Shown here: positions 37,101 through 48,023 of the stretch, piece after piece
How positions within the stretch are numbered: position 1 is the stretch's first letter
Layout of the letters: every line of letters begins with the position of its first letter
Source: Argentina anserina
Lineage: Eukaryota; Streptophyta; Magnoliopsida; Rosales; Rosaceae
NCBI RefSeq assembly: GCF_933775445.1
Contig: NC_065878.1
Location: 20,410,395-20,474,394 of the forward strand
Length of the DNA: 64,000 nt
Direction of reading: 5' to 3'
Notes under the pieces: model-generated
Databases searched by the model: none
Seen by the model: the letters and a program-made list of their open reading frames with translations, nothing else
Told to the model about the DNA's origin: nothing
Translations under genes and position numbers: made by a program

Positions 37101-37597
37101 CGATTTTTATTGATCTATTCCAGATTTCCAGAATATTGATGGAGATGAGAGAGCTTTTCGTCCTTTTTGATGAGACTTGTACACGGATATCGAGTGTTAG
37201 AGTTCTTTTTTCTTTCTTTTTTGGTTGAAATTAGGCTGAATTTTCTGGTCCAACCAGGATGTCGATATCGTTTATCAAATCGATTGTCTAATTTGTCTTC
37301 TAGGAGGAAAAAAAGGAAAGGTTTTTAAGGGAAACCGATTCAGCGCACCTAGGAGCACGCATACCGGTAAATCTAAACCGTCTATTTTATACACGTGGAC
37401 AACTTGTTAACTTCGATATTAGTTGCTGTTAAGTCAGGCCAGTGAGGGTTTAGAAAAAGTAATACAGAGAAATGGAAGAACTAGGCTGGTTAACTCAGAT
37501 TTCGAAATTAAATCCGATGGCTGAAAATGAAAATTTGTAGTTAGATTGAACTCAAAAAGAGATGGAGTTCGAGGTCTCAACAATACGTGTGTGGAAT
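34200..37597. other. Intergenic region, 3.4 kb
   Basis: AT-rich with no supportable gene. A direct repeat CAGAAACCCAGAT occurs twice near 34929-34970. A perfect 8-bp stem hairpin GCCCGATT...AATCGGGC lies at 36776-36797. The longest open frames lack motifs, homology or splice support. Confidence 0.45.
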
Positions 37598-40500
37598 TAG
37601 GCCTCATCATTTAGCCCGCGGACCCGAAAAGTCCGCGGAGGCCCGCAAGCCCGACGGGCTTTTACCCGGCCCGGCCCGCGAGAAAGCCCGCCAAAGCCCG
37701 CTTCCGTGGGTAGAGGGCCGGGCTTAAATTAGAGGTGTGAAAGCCCGCAAGGCCCGTGAGACCCGGCCCGCCAAAAGCCCGCAAGGCCCGGCCCGTAAAA
37801 GCCCGCCAAATAATAAAATATTATACATACATATTTTATTAGGTTTAAAATAAAACTATTGCATTATGAAGCAACTATATTAAAGAAACTTCTTGGGATC
37901 GATCGACACCAGTAGATATGATCAGTATATATATTTAGTGACCCTGTAAAAATTTCATCCAATTCGGAACTCGTTTGACCGTCGGAATTTCCGGTAAACC
38001 GAAAACAACACTAATATGTCATAAGAGAAGACCCATTACCAAAATGCGAACACAAAAAGTCGTTTGCATATCTGAAATCACCTAATTTTTGTCACCGATT
38101 ATGTGTGGTCGCACCAAGGAAACCAATTTGGCAAAGCCCCGGTCAAAGAAGATTTTAATATGTCAAAACGCCTTTTTCTTTGTTAACCGTAGGTACGGAC
38201 GGTCAAACAATATCCAAAACGGACGAAATTTTTACGGGTTCCCTAAATATATATACCGATCACATCTACTGGTGTCGATCGACCTTATTTCGAACTAGAG
38301 TTATTGATCGTCGAAGCGTCAACTAATGTATCATACCCTTTATATTAGGTTTATATTAAAACTAACGCATTATGAAGCAACTCTATGAAAGAAACTTGTC
38401 GGAATCGATCAACACCATCCGATGTGATCCATATATATATTTAATGATCATTTTAAAAATTCATGCAATTCGGACCTCGTTTAACCGTCAAAATTTCCGG
38501 TAAACAAAAAACAACACTAATATGCCTTAAGGGGAGACCAATTACCAAGATGTGAATATATAAATTTGTTTACATATTTAAAATCACCTAATTTTTATTA
38601 CCTATCGTGCGCGGTCGAACTGAAGAAATCTATTTGGCAAAGCCCCGGTCAATGAGGTTTAAATATGTCAAAACGCCTCTTTTTTAGTTGACCGTTGGTA
38701 CGAACGGTCAAACCATGTCCAAAACGGACGAAATTTTTACGGGTTCCCTAAATATATATACCGATCACATCTACTGGTGTCGATCGACCATATTTTGAAT
38801 TTGAGTTGTCGATCGCCGAAGTGTCCACTAATGTATTATAACCTTATATTAGGTTTATAATAAAACTATCACATTATGAAGCGACTATATGAAGGAAACT
38901 TCTCGGAATCGATCGACACCATCCGATGTGATCAATATATATATTTAATGATCATTTTAAAATTTCATGCAATTCGGACCTCGTTTAACCGTCAAAATTT
39001 CCGGTAAACAAAAAACAACACTAACATGCCCTAAGGGGGGACCAATTACCAAGATGCGAATGTATAAATTTGTTTACATATTTGAAATCACCTAATTTTT
39101 ATTACATATCGTGCGCGGTCGAACTGAAGAAATCTATTTGGCAAAGCCCCGGTCAATGAGGTTTAAATATGTCAAAACGCCTCTTTTTTAGTTGACCGTT
39201 GGTACGAACGGTCAAACCATGTCCAAAACGGACGAAATTTTTACGGGTTCCCTAAATATATATACCGATCACATCTACTGGTGTCGATCGACCATATTTT
39301 GAATTTGAGTTGTCGATCGCCGAAGTGTCCACTAATGTATTATAACCTTATATTCGGTTTATAATAAAACTATCACATTATGAAGCGACTATATGAAGGA
39401 AACTTATTGGAATCGATCGACATCATCCGATGTGATCAATATATATATTTAATGATCATTTTAAAATTTCATGCAATTCGGACCTCGTTTAACCGTCGGA
39501 ATTTCCGGTAAACCAAAAACAACACTAACATGCCCTAAGGGAGGACCAATTACCAAGATGTGAATGTGGAAATTTGTTTACATATTTGAAATCACCTAAT
39601 TTTTGTTACCTATCGTGCGTGGTCGAACTGAAGAAATCTATTTGACAAAGCCCCGGTCAATGAGATTTTATTATGTGAAAACGCCACTTTTTTTTGTTGA
39701 CCGAAAATTCCGACGGTTAAACGAGGTCCGAATTGGATGAAATTTTTACACGGTCCCTAAATATATATACCAATCACATCTATTGGTGTCGATCGACCAT
39801 ATTTTGAATTTGAGTTGTCGATCGCCGAAGTGTCCACTAATGTATTATAACCTTATATTAGGTTTATAATAAAACTATCACATTATGAAGCGACTATATG
39901 AAGGAAACTTCTCGGAATCGATCGACACCATCCGATGTGATCAATATATATATTTAATGATCATTTTAAAATTTCATGCAATTCGGACCTCGTTTAACCG
40001 TCTGAATTTCCGGTAAACTAAAAACAACACTAATATGCCCTAAGGGAGGACCAATTACCAAGATGTGAATGTGGAAATTTGTTTACATATTTAAAATCAC
40101 CTAATTTTTGTTACCTATCGTGCGTGGTCGAACTGAAGAAATCTATTTGACAAAGCCCCGGTCAATGAGATTTTATTATGTGAAAACGCCACTTTTTTTT
40201 GTTGACCGAAAATTTCGACGGTTAAACGAGGTCCGAATTGGATGAAATTTTTACACGGTCCCTAAATATATATATCAATCACATCTATTGGTGTCGATCG
40301 ATAATATTTCGAAACCAGAATTTATTTGTGACTTTTGTTTTAGAATGTTTTCTAACAATTCTTTTATTGTTTCAAACCCTTAAATTAGAGTATTATATTA
40401 TTTTTCTAATACAAGCCCGTAAGGCCCGGCCCGTAAAAGCCCGCAAGGCCCGGCCCGCAAAAGCCCGCAAGGCCCGCCTTAGGTGGGCGGGCTTGGATCT

Positions 40501-40622
40501 TCGTATTTTTAAAAATACCCGGCCCGGCCCGGCCCGCCACTTATTTAAATTTATTAAGGCCCGGCCCGGGCCCGTCACTCATGGGCCGGGCCGGGCCGAG
40601 CCCGGCCCGTTGACGAGCCCTA
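37598..40622. mobile_element. Non-autonomous hAT-type element, 3,025 bp
   Basis: The left end reads TAGGCCTCATCA and the right end, reverse complemented, TAGGGCTCGTCA, matching at 10 of 12 positions. A perfect 8-bp duplication TGTGGAAT flanks it at 37590-37597 and 40623-40630, the hallmark of hAT transposons. Both subterminal zones (about 37612-37810 and 40414-40620) are dense in GGCCCG/CGGGCC motifs, as in plant hAT relatives. No transposase frame exists. The interior is occupied almost entirely by a tandem array of ~505-bp units. Confidence 0.82.
37834..40312. repeat. Tandem array, ~505-bp unit, about 4.9 copies
   Basis: The anchor AGGTTTATAATAAAACTATC (or a close variant) recurs at 37841, 38347, 38851, 39355 and 39860, giving spacings of 506, 504, 504 and 505 bp. 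Each unit is itself an inverted repeat. In the last unit the arms are about 39918-40013 and 40206-40301, roughly 96 bp each. Units 2 and 3 share nearly identical right halves, as do units 4 and 5, indicating stepwise amplification. Confidence 0.88.
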
Positions 40623-40630
40623 TGTGGAAT

Positions 40631-41048
40631 AGGCTCCCTTTTTAAGTTTCAACAAAACGTGAAACAAATCAAGCACTCTTACGGAAATGATTCAAATGAA
40701 CTTTGCCCCAAGGTCTTGCGAATACTAAACACCAATGTTTATCGAAAACACACGTTCTTATTGCATAATGGTATTCTCCAAACATAGAGGCGTCAGGATA
40801 TGACCAGAAGGCCCTCGACCCCATGGTTCCACCAACACCAGCACACACAGAAAAACAAACACAACCAAACCAAACTAAAAGACAACAACCCGAAACCAAA
40901 CAAACTCCTAACGGGTCTTACGTCGCCGTTATCCGAGTAGCCTCAGCCCATTCGCAGAAACCACTCAGATCACAACACGTAATCCCCACTTATTTATAAT
41001 AATATTGAAATAAATTAAGAACCACGCCAAATAGATCTGGAGGGGGCT
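40631..41048. other. Spacer between hAT element and Wun1-like gene
   Basis: Probably includes the 3' UTR of the minus-strand Wun1-like gene. No other feature is seen. Confidence 0.45.
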
Positions 41049-41555
41049 TTAGATGGCGAGGACCAGACCCGGAACCGACTTCCCGACCCGGTTGGAGCTC
41101 TCCCAGACGGAGGGGCAGTGGTACGAGGTAATCTCGGACGCCGATTTCGCAAACTTGGACGGCGCAGATTTGGCGGCAGAGTTCCCGAGGCGGGTGACGG
41201 TGAGGGAAGTGTTGAAGTACTCCCTAACCTGGGTGATTATCCCATCCTTGACAGTCCAGGCGTGCACCCAGAAGATTTCCTGCACCTGATCACAGCCCTC
41301 CACTAGGACTACTGGCCCGACGGAGCAGATAGACTGAGGCTTAAACTCAAACGACGCGTCGTTTTTACCGGTGAGCATGCGCATCAAGAACTGGTGGGTC
41401 GGGGGACCATGAAACCACCACTCGAGGTCGGCGGCGACGATGGTGTGGACGGTGGCCACGTCACGGGAGCTCAGGGCCTCATAGAGGGTCAGAACCAGCC
41501 GGTGATTGCTGGAGTCGGAGTCGGTTGCCTGAGATAACGCCAGTTCTAGCCTAAG
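41049..41555 (-). CDS. Wound-induced protein 1-like (SnoaL/NTF2-fold), start uncertain
   Basis: The conserved region of about 168 residues runs from LRLELALSQATDSDSS through the family core LTLYEALSSRDVATVHTI and LEWWFHGPPTHQFLMRMLTG to WVHAWTVKDGIITQVREYF and NTSLTVTRLGN. This is the Wun1/SAG20 family, an NTF2-like fold with wound- and senescence-linked expression and no firmly known biochemistry. The tail is Ser/Ala-rich. The only in-frame ATGs are at 41382-41384 and two codons later, inside the conserved core. Starting there would give 111 residues and drop half of the domain. Upstream, the frame stays open through a Ser/Pro-rich stretch to a non-ATG codon, and a TATA box at 41676 precedes it. 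Either a non-AUG start, a lost start codon or an unseen leader exon is needed. The coordinates mark the conserved part. Confidence 0.7.
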   Translation of the reverse strand, partial: LRLELALSQATDSDSSNHRLVLTLYEALSSRDVATVHTIVAADLEWWFHGPPTHQFLMRMLTGKNDASFEFKPQSICSVGPVVLVEGCDQVQEIFWVHAWTVKDGIITQVREYFNTSLTVTRLGNSAAKSAPSKFAKSASEITSYHCPSVWESSNRVGKSVPGLVLAI

Positions 41556-41675
41556 CCCACGAGGCGGGTGTGCTGAGCAAATAGGTGGGTTTGTAATGGG
41601 GAAGATGAAGATGAATGTGGTGAAGAACGAAGAAGAAGAAGGAGTTGGGGTTTTTGCGTTGCAGATGAGGGTGGA

Positions 41676-41682
41676 TTTTATA
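41676..41682 (-). promoter_or_regulatory. Putative TATA box for Wun1-like gene
   Basis: TATAAAA on the minus strand lies about 120 bases before the conserved Wun1-like coding region, followed by a CT-rich leader-like stretch. Confidence 0.5.
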
Positions 41683-44608
41683 GGCCAGGTGGATGGGTGA
41701 TGAGGATGATGGGTTTGGAATTCTCTACGGCCGTTTTTGCGTCTTTGTCGATCTAGCCGACCAATGAGAGGCGGTTGAATTTTGGAGAAGGCGTGTGAAG
41801 GTGACGTGGCGTATAGCGAGTGGTTTGGTGGTGGAGGGTACGTGTAGGGGTGCGGTGCCGTATCCGAAAATTTTGGTGGGTGCGAGGAAGGTGGGAACTG
41901 CGAAGAGTGTGAAGTGAAGGAGGACACGGAGAGTGAGGGAATCGAGCCAACTAAATTTGACGAAGTCGACCTCACAATTAAACACCTTAATCAGTGTGTT
42001 TCTGATTTTAGCTTAGTTGCTAAGTAGGATTAGAGTCAGTCTAATTACTTTACGCTAATGGCTTCGTGGTCAGTAGCCAGTAGCCACTACTTTTTTGGCC
42101 GGTGGCGGTCACTAGCCTTTAACCATATGTTACTACTTTATGCAGTAATGCTTCTAATTCTATAATCGTATGCTTCTAATTCGTGGTGAAAGTTATGACG
42201 TTTATTAAACCCATATGTTAAATCTAATGAAACGAGTTTGACTTTGATATGAAAACACGATTGGAATCTATACATGTATGATTGTTTATTTGTCGATATA
42301 TTCTTACTGTGTTAATGATAGTTTAAGTTTTAAGTCTTTTAACCCTTGGTTCTAGGATTGAGAGGTTCTCAAACAAATAATATACCACTTGAGATCTTTC
42401 AAGGGTTTCAAAGGGGCTTTACTCGATCTTATGTCAAAGGGTCGGTGGAAAATTATTTAACTATGGTCCTCGATCACAATCTTTGCAATTACATATGATT
42501 CACTTAAACTAGACATTGAGTAAAGATGAAATCTGATATCAAATTAAGGGTCGAAAGAGGTGGTTGTAAACTGAAGCCGATCGATTTTTCAACTTTACAA
42601 AAGTAGGTATGTGTAGCCCCTTCTGGAAATGAAGCAAGGAATAACCTGGTTAACTTGAAAGCGAGGATTGCAAAAGTGGAACCTGATGGAAACCCATGCA
42701 CGTTGATAATATTTATATGGTCCACAAATTGGTGGCGTCATGGGCAAATAGAAGGAAGGTATTCCCTTTTTCATTTTAGGTAGTTGCTGATATGGACTAT
42801 CTAGTCACAGCAATACGAAAGTGCTTTTCTTCACAGGTGGAACTAAACTTGATCATGATTCTCCATTGAAGGATTCAGAGTTTGATGTCACTGAACCAAT
42901 TCTGGATGGCGTATTTATGAACATGGAGTATAGGCGTATAGCAGTAGTCTTCATAGGCAACTAGTTGAACCAAGCAGGCTGTGTGTAATGATCAGAGAAA
43001 ATCTTCATCAGATCCTGAATTACTATAGGGGATGCTTTGAATTTATTCTTTGGTTGAATTTTTTCTTTTAAAATTTGAAAGTCAAATTGATACATAGTAA
43101 GGGAAATATAATGGGTTTAACACCTCAAATGCATAAGTATAAGAACTTAAACTAAATAAATCTAATTATGCGATTTCTTAAACTTTCCAGTCTCTAATGA
43201 CCTATAACCTCTTCTTCTCTTCATTTTCTATAGATTCAACATTTTTTTCACAATATAAATTGATTAATAATAACCTAGTATTCCAAAAACAATGAATCAT
43301 AGATTGATAGATACATCAAGCATTCAAGGAGAACGAGAAATTAAAATAAACCTTAGACAAACCTAGGTTACCCAACGGCAACAATTTCCAGCAAGTAATC
43401 CTCAATTGAGTAATTCGTCCCTTAGTCCCTCACATCATCACATCCCTCCCAATAATTTTTGTAAACTAGCCTCATTGTTGACACAGGCCGGCAACCGACG
43501 GAGGTGGAGCCGTGGAGGGCGCATCAAAACTAGTGGTTTTGGCAGAGATGGTTCAATCGGGAGAATTAGGGATTTGAGAGATTGAGGTAATCAGTTGAGG
43601 AAGAAAAATATTAGAATAATTAAGCTGAGAAAGTGAGAAGGTTATTGAGTAGTGGTACGGATTCAGTGTGAGAATGCTTCAGTAGAGCCAACATTAAAAA
43701 ACAAATTTAATTAATACTAGTTTTTGTTTTTTTTTTCAAGTTGTTGAGAGATGCTCAAGCATCCCATGCTTAGCCGTAGATCCGCCCTTGATCTCATCAT
43801 TTACGTTACATGCATTATGTACATACGTACTAAGCTAGCTCTATTACAGAAACCCCGAAACAGCATTTTGATCTTAGACTAGATTAGGGTTTGACAGTTG
43901 ACTCACGATGTGTATGTGCAGCACAGCAAACCACTGATCTGTTTGCCCATCGGACTATCAAAATAGAGTCGCTTTCAGGGGAATAATCGAAGACAAATTA
44001 TTTTTGTGTTCTTCTTAGCAAAAGGGCAGCCCCCATATATATATAGTACAAAAATACTCGACTGGACTCACACCATCTGATGGTGCAATTCACTCATTGT
44101 GTACCATGGCATCCTAATCAGACAGCTAGCAAGAGTAGTTCATGGTTTACCGGCCACCAGACATGAAGGACTGGTTTCATGGCTGTCCTGTACTCGCTCT
44201 CTCGATCATCACCTCGAAAACAACAGGTTTTAGGTTTAAGAGTACAGTGTGCCAAGTTGTTTAGGTCAGATTAACTCGTTCATTCCCATAATGGATATGC
44301 CACGTCCTATCCCACTCTAATATTTTCCAAAGTATCATGGTAAGTGACAAGAACTGGCACTAGTTGTGCAATTATATATCAAGTGGATTGAGATATTAGT
44401 CTGGTCACTTTTTCCCCCGGAACGGCATCAATTTGTAGATTCTTATAATAATACGGATTCAAAATTGGGTAAATGACCTAATTAACTTGGCAATATTCAC
44501 ATGAACATTGTAAATAGGTTGGATTGTGGTGAGTTTAGGGTTGCATTAGTGGTCATTGATTCGGATCTAGTAGCTAGGCAGATACGTACCTAACCAGTCG
44601 AATCTCTA
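41683..44608. other. Intergenic region, 2.9 kb
   Basis: AT-rich and without a supportable gene. A short open segment near 42829-42964 has coding-like composition but no match I recognise. Confidence 0.45.
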
Positions 44609-45321
44609 GGGCCATCTCCAGTGGTTCTGTCAAATGACAGGATGGAGGAAAAATGGAAAAAAAATGGCAGAGCAGCTCAATTACAGTGGAAGTGTCAAAT
44701 CCTACGTGCTCCTAGGTGGATTTGATATTAGAGCTCGCACTGTCAAATTTGACAGGGCTCAAAACACTGTCAAATTCTTCTTCCTGTCCCTCTCCCTCTC
44801 CATACAGAAGCTATTGAATCCATTGTCTTTTTCCACAATCAAATCGATCTTCTTATCATCTCCTTCAAAATCGCACTTTCTCCACTCACAATCTTCTGTT
44901 CATTTACTAAATTAGAAGAAATTTCTAGAATCCTAGAAGATCTGGGTGAGATTATTATGTTTTGTTTGGCTGGGTTTTACAGGGTATATTCACAAGTTGG
45001 CTTGAATTTTATCGCATAAATCATGACATGGGTTTCAATCTGCAATTTTTGGAGAGAGAGAGAGAGAGAGAGAGAGTTTCCTGATATGCTGTAGGTGAGA
45101 AGGGTAGAAGATACGAATATAAGAAAGAAGGTTGGAGCCTGAGGAGTATGAATTGGGGGAAGTATGAACAAATAACTTTTTTAAATACAAAAATACTATA
45201 AATGAACTTGAAATATAACATATCCATTGGAGTGAAATTATGTCAAAATTGACACCGCTAAGTCACATGTTATATTTTGAATTTGTCAAAATCAAAAAAT
45301 ATTTTCATTGGAGATGCTCTT
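44609..45321. mobile_element. Candidate MITE with eroded ends
   Basis: The left end contains GCCATCTCCAGTGG and the right end its approximate inverse (CATTGGAGATGCTC). Inside are several TGTCAAAT motifs in both orientations and a GA microsatellite at 45053-45077. No clean target duplication was found, so the borders are uncertain. Confidence 0.4.
45053..45077. repeat. (GA)n microsatellite
   Basis: Uninterrupted GA dinucleotide run of about 25 bp. Confidence 0.9.
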
Positions 45322-46143
45322 ATGTGTTCGGCTTTTTTTTTTAAGTACAATATACATGTGACTCGAAAGATGTCATATGTCGAGTCTTTGGCAATTAATT
45401 CGAATATCCCCTTACACTAGGCAATTGAAATATGTCATACGTACAACCAGTCTAATTCTTCAATTTGTTTCTCCCGATATATACTATTCCAACGTATTCA
45501 CGTATAATATGCTATCAGATGAGTATATATATAGGATATGATGCCCAGAAGCATATATTGTAGGACTGACGTTATATGATATTCCGATGTAATTTCACAG
45601 TAAGAGATGATCGATGATGTTGATATAAGATCTTACTAGTTCATATTGTCAAATTGTGCATATCGCTCATTCCATCGGGAAACATAGAAAACATAAGGTA
45701 CGTGCCGGATTTAAAAATGACACTGGAGACTGTTTTAATTTATCGTGTATTACGGGTGGTGTTAACATCGTGATCGAAATTGCAAAGTTGCGCTTTGATA
45801 ATTGATAGGAAGATGAACCTTTGGGTGAATCGAGAGTTTAAATTGAACCCTAAATACCAAGTTAATTGGGATAAGGTTTTGTTCTTTTCAGGGTGAACTT
45901 ACTGAACCATGGACCTTATCAATTTGTGAAACTGAACATGCTGCAAATTAAGAATAAATCATCCCATGTCAAACAACAGTTTACTGGAAGAATAAACGAG
46001 AAATGAGCAATTGTTTCCTTAAAACTAGCAGATATTAGAGAACAGGGTTAATTACAGACGAAGAAATGACTTTTGTGTTGGGGAAAAGAAGTCACTTTGT
46101 ATATCAATGTGCTATGCTTGGGATCATCGGATGTCTGAAACAT
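45322..46143. other. Spacer before short PLAC8-family gene
   Basis: AT-rich. The right part is likely the 3' UTR of the minus-strand gene ending at 46144. No further feature was seen. Confidence 0.45.
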
Positions 46144-46722
46144 TTAGGCCTTCACAGCCGGCGCTTCCACATCCATGCCGGAATAAGGATCCTTCTTTTG
46201 CAAGGGGTCAGAAGTTTTGTATAGAACAGCAAGTGTAGCTGTACTAATTATGATCAATACACTCATTCCAATTGCGTCGAGAGGTCGTGTAGATATACTG
46301 TAACGAAAGTGTAGACCACAAACAACATATTGGGAAAAATAGATTACTTGGAACAGAAATACAATGAGCATCTTATGTGCCTGTTCATGCGGCTTCTCTT
46401 TCCCATTTTCGCAGTAAAACCTTCGAAGCTTTGAAACATCTTCCGGTCTCCATCTGCACAGAAGAAAGAGGTGGTGGCACCACCTTGGATGGTGGTACAA
46501 ACACAGTATGGTGAGAAGTAAATTGATAATTTGGACATTTACTTCGAACCATAAATCGTGCTCGGACTTGATTACTAGTTTGTGTTTCAACAATCCGCTT
46601 AGGAGAAGAAGCATAGAGATTAATGAAGCACAAACACAGATGAACCACAGAAGATGAAGTATCTTTAATGGCTGTCTGATCCATGCTTTGAAAAGGTCCA
46701 CTTTCTCTTTGAAGGAAGTCAT
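46144..46722 (-). CDS. Short PLAC8-family paralogue lacking the Cys-rich domain
   Basis: Single-exon, 192 residues, start ATG at 46720-46722 and its own stop codon. It aligns throughout with the N-terminal half of the larger neighbour at 48024. Shared blocks are WFEVNxQIxNxLxTxxCLYxHP, LLCRWRPEDVSKLRRFYCEN and KPHEQAHKML. Two or three hydrophobic spans are visible (about residues 20-45, 65-80, 120-135). The second half of the family protein, including the Cys-rich PLAC8 segment, is absent, and the copy ends in an unrelated tail (DVEAPAVKA). It is probably a partial tandem duplicate. The frame is clean, so it may still be expressed as a membrane protein. Function unknown. Confidence 0.75.
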   Translation of the reverse strand: MTSFKEKVDLFKAWIRQPLKILHLLWFICVCASLISMLLLLSGLLKHKLVIKSEHDLWFEVNVQIINLLLTILCLYHHPRWCHHLFLLCRWRPEDVSKLRRFYCENGKEKPHEQAHKMLIVFLFQVIYFSQYVVCGLHFRYSISTRPLDAIGMSVLIIISTATLAVLYKTSDPLQKKDPYSGMDVEAPAVKA

Positions 46723-48023
46723 CTTGAAATTTTGGAGAAACCAAAAGTGTTTATATGTTAAATCCTCAAAACTAGAGAGATATACTTGAGTATTGAGTAG
46801 ATATGTATTGGTTGCCTTGACCCTTGATTACTTGGAAATAATGAGACAAATGAGTTCTTATTTTAAAAAGCAAATGAGCAATGTAAACTGTACAAAAAAG
46901 AATCAGAATTAAAACTGCAGACAAAAATCTGGTTTCTCATGGTAGAAGAAACAAGAACGCGTTCTAACGGTAAAGATTTTTCAATAATTTTCAAGCCTTA
47001 ATGTCAGGGACACCACAATTATCTGTTAATTGTTTAAAATTGGTTGCGTGATCTGTTAGACACCAAAAGGATGAAATTTACTAGTCCAGGTTGGTACCAT
47101 TAACAAATGAAAGTTCTTAAATACTTGCAGTCAAGAGCCACTGACTATATAGTTGAACCGAATAAAAAAATCTCATAAACTAACAAATTAATATATTAGG
47201 TATAACTTGTCAAGGGAAAGACCGACTTGCGTAGGCATGCCAAAAAATCCAACCAATCTATCTACAGTTCACGTATTATGTACAAATCGTCTGTGACAGA
47301 AAACTAGATTGGAAAGAGGAAACATAAAAATCCGTAAATAGGGAAAGAATGGTAAAGTTTATAGAGCGATTTACCACACTAAGCAGGGCGGTAAACATTG
47401 CTATCACACCGCTTAAAAGCAACTTTGCATTTAGTATCCTTCCTAAATTTATCAGCACATCTAATAAGAAAGTCTAAGCTTTTCAATTCTATGATTAACC
47501 ATCTGTATGATTATGGTCCATGGAAAACAAGAACAGATGCTACTGATCTTTGGCATGAAATAGTCAGCTGTCTTTGAACTGTATTACTTTATGTCATTCG
47601 ATTAAGCTATATGTTATTCTAACATACTTCATAACTAACCCAACAGAAACAATGCAAAAGTTACATATCTATAAGCAGGCTAACTAATTGGTCGAATGCA
47701 ATAGTATTGCTCTGATGGTACGGAAAGAATGCTAGGTGAAGGTACCTATCTTTAAGAGTTCTAAGTCAGACAAGAACAACAAAAGAAAGAAAATGAACAA
47801 TAAAAATCAGAAAAGATTGCTAATGCAGGAATATCTAAGCAGATATTTCTTCACGAACAAAGTACAATTTAACTATTAATCATCGTGTCTTAACTATTGA
47901 TGAAACATTTCAAAAGAAAAAAACAAGGATGCATCTCAGCACACAAAAGATTCCTGAAAATTTTACAAACTAATCTAAGGATTTCATATACAAAACATAG
48001 ATGTAATCTTATGCCCAGTGGTG
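46723..48023. other. Spacer between PLAC8-family copies
   Basis: 1.3 kb of AT-rich DNA between two same-strand paralogues. I looked for remnants of the missing PLAC8 half and found none recognisable. Confidence 0.45.

Noticed and set aside
40238..40645. 135-residue plus-strand frame at the hAT right end
   Set aside because: It is a translation of GGCCCG subterminal repeats (repeated ARKARP), not a protein.
41556..41975. Extension of the Wun1-like frame upstream to give 308 residues
   Set aside because: The extension lacks any ATG, is low-complexity, and runs across the TATA box, so most of it is probably untranscribed.
42829..42964. Open segment reading FTGGTKLDHDSPLKDSEF and ending YRRIAVVFIGN
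   Set aside because: The end vaguely recalls CHX tails, but the rest does not and there is no exon context.
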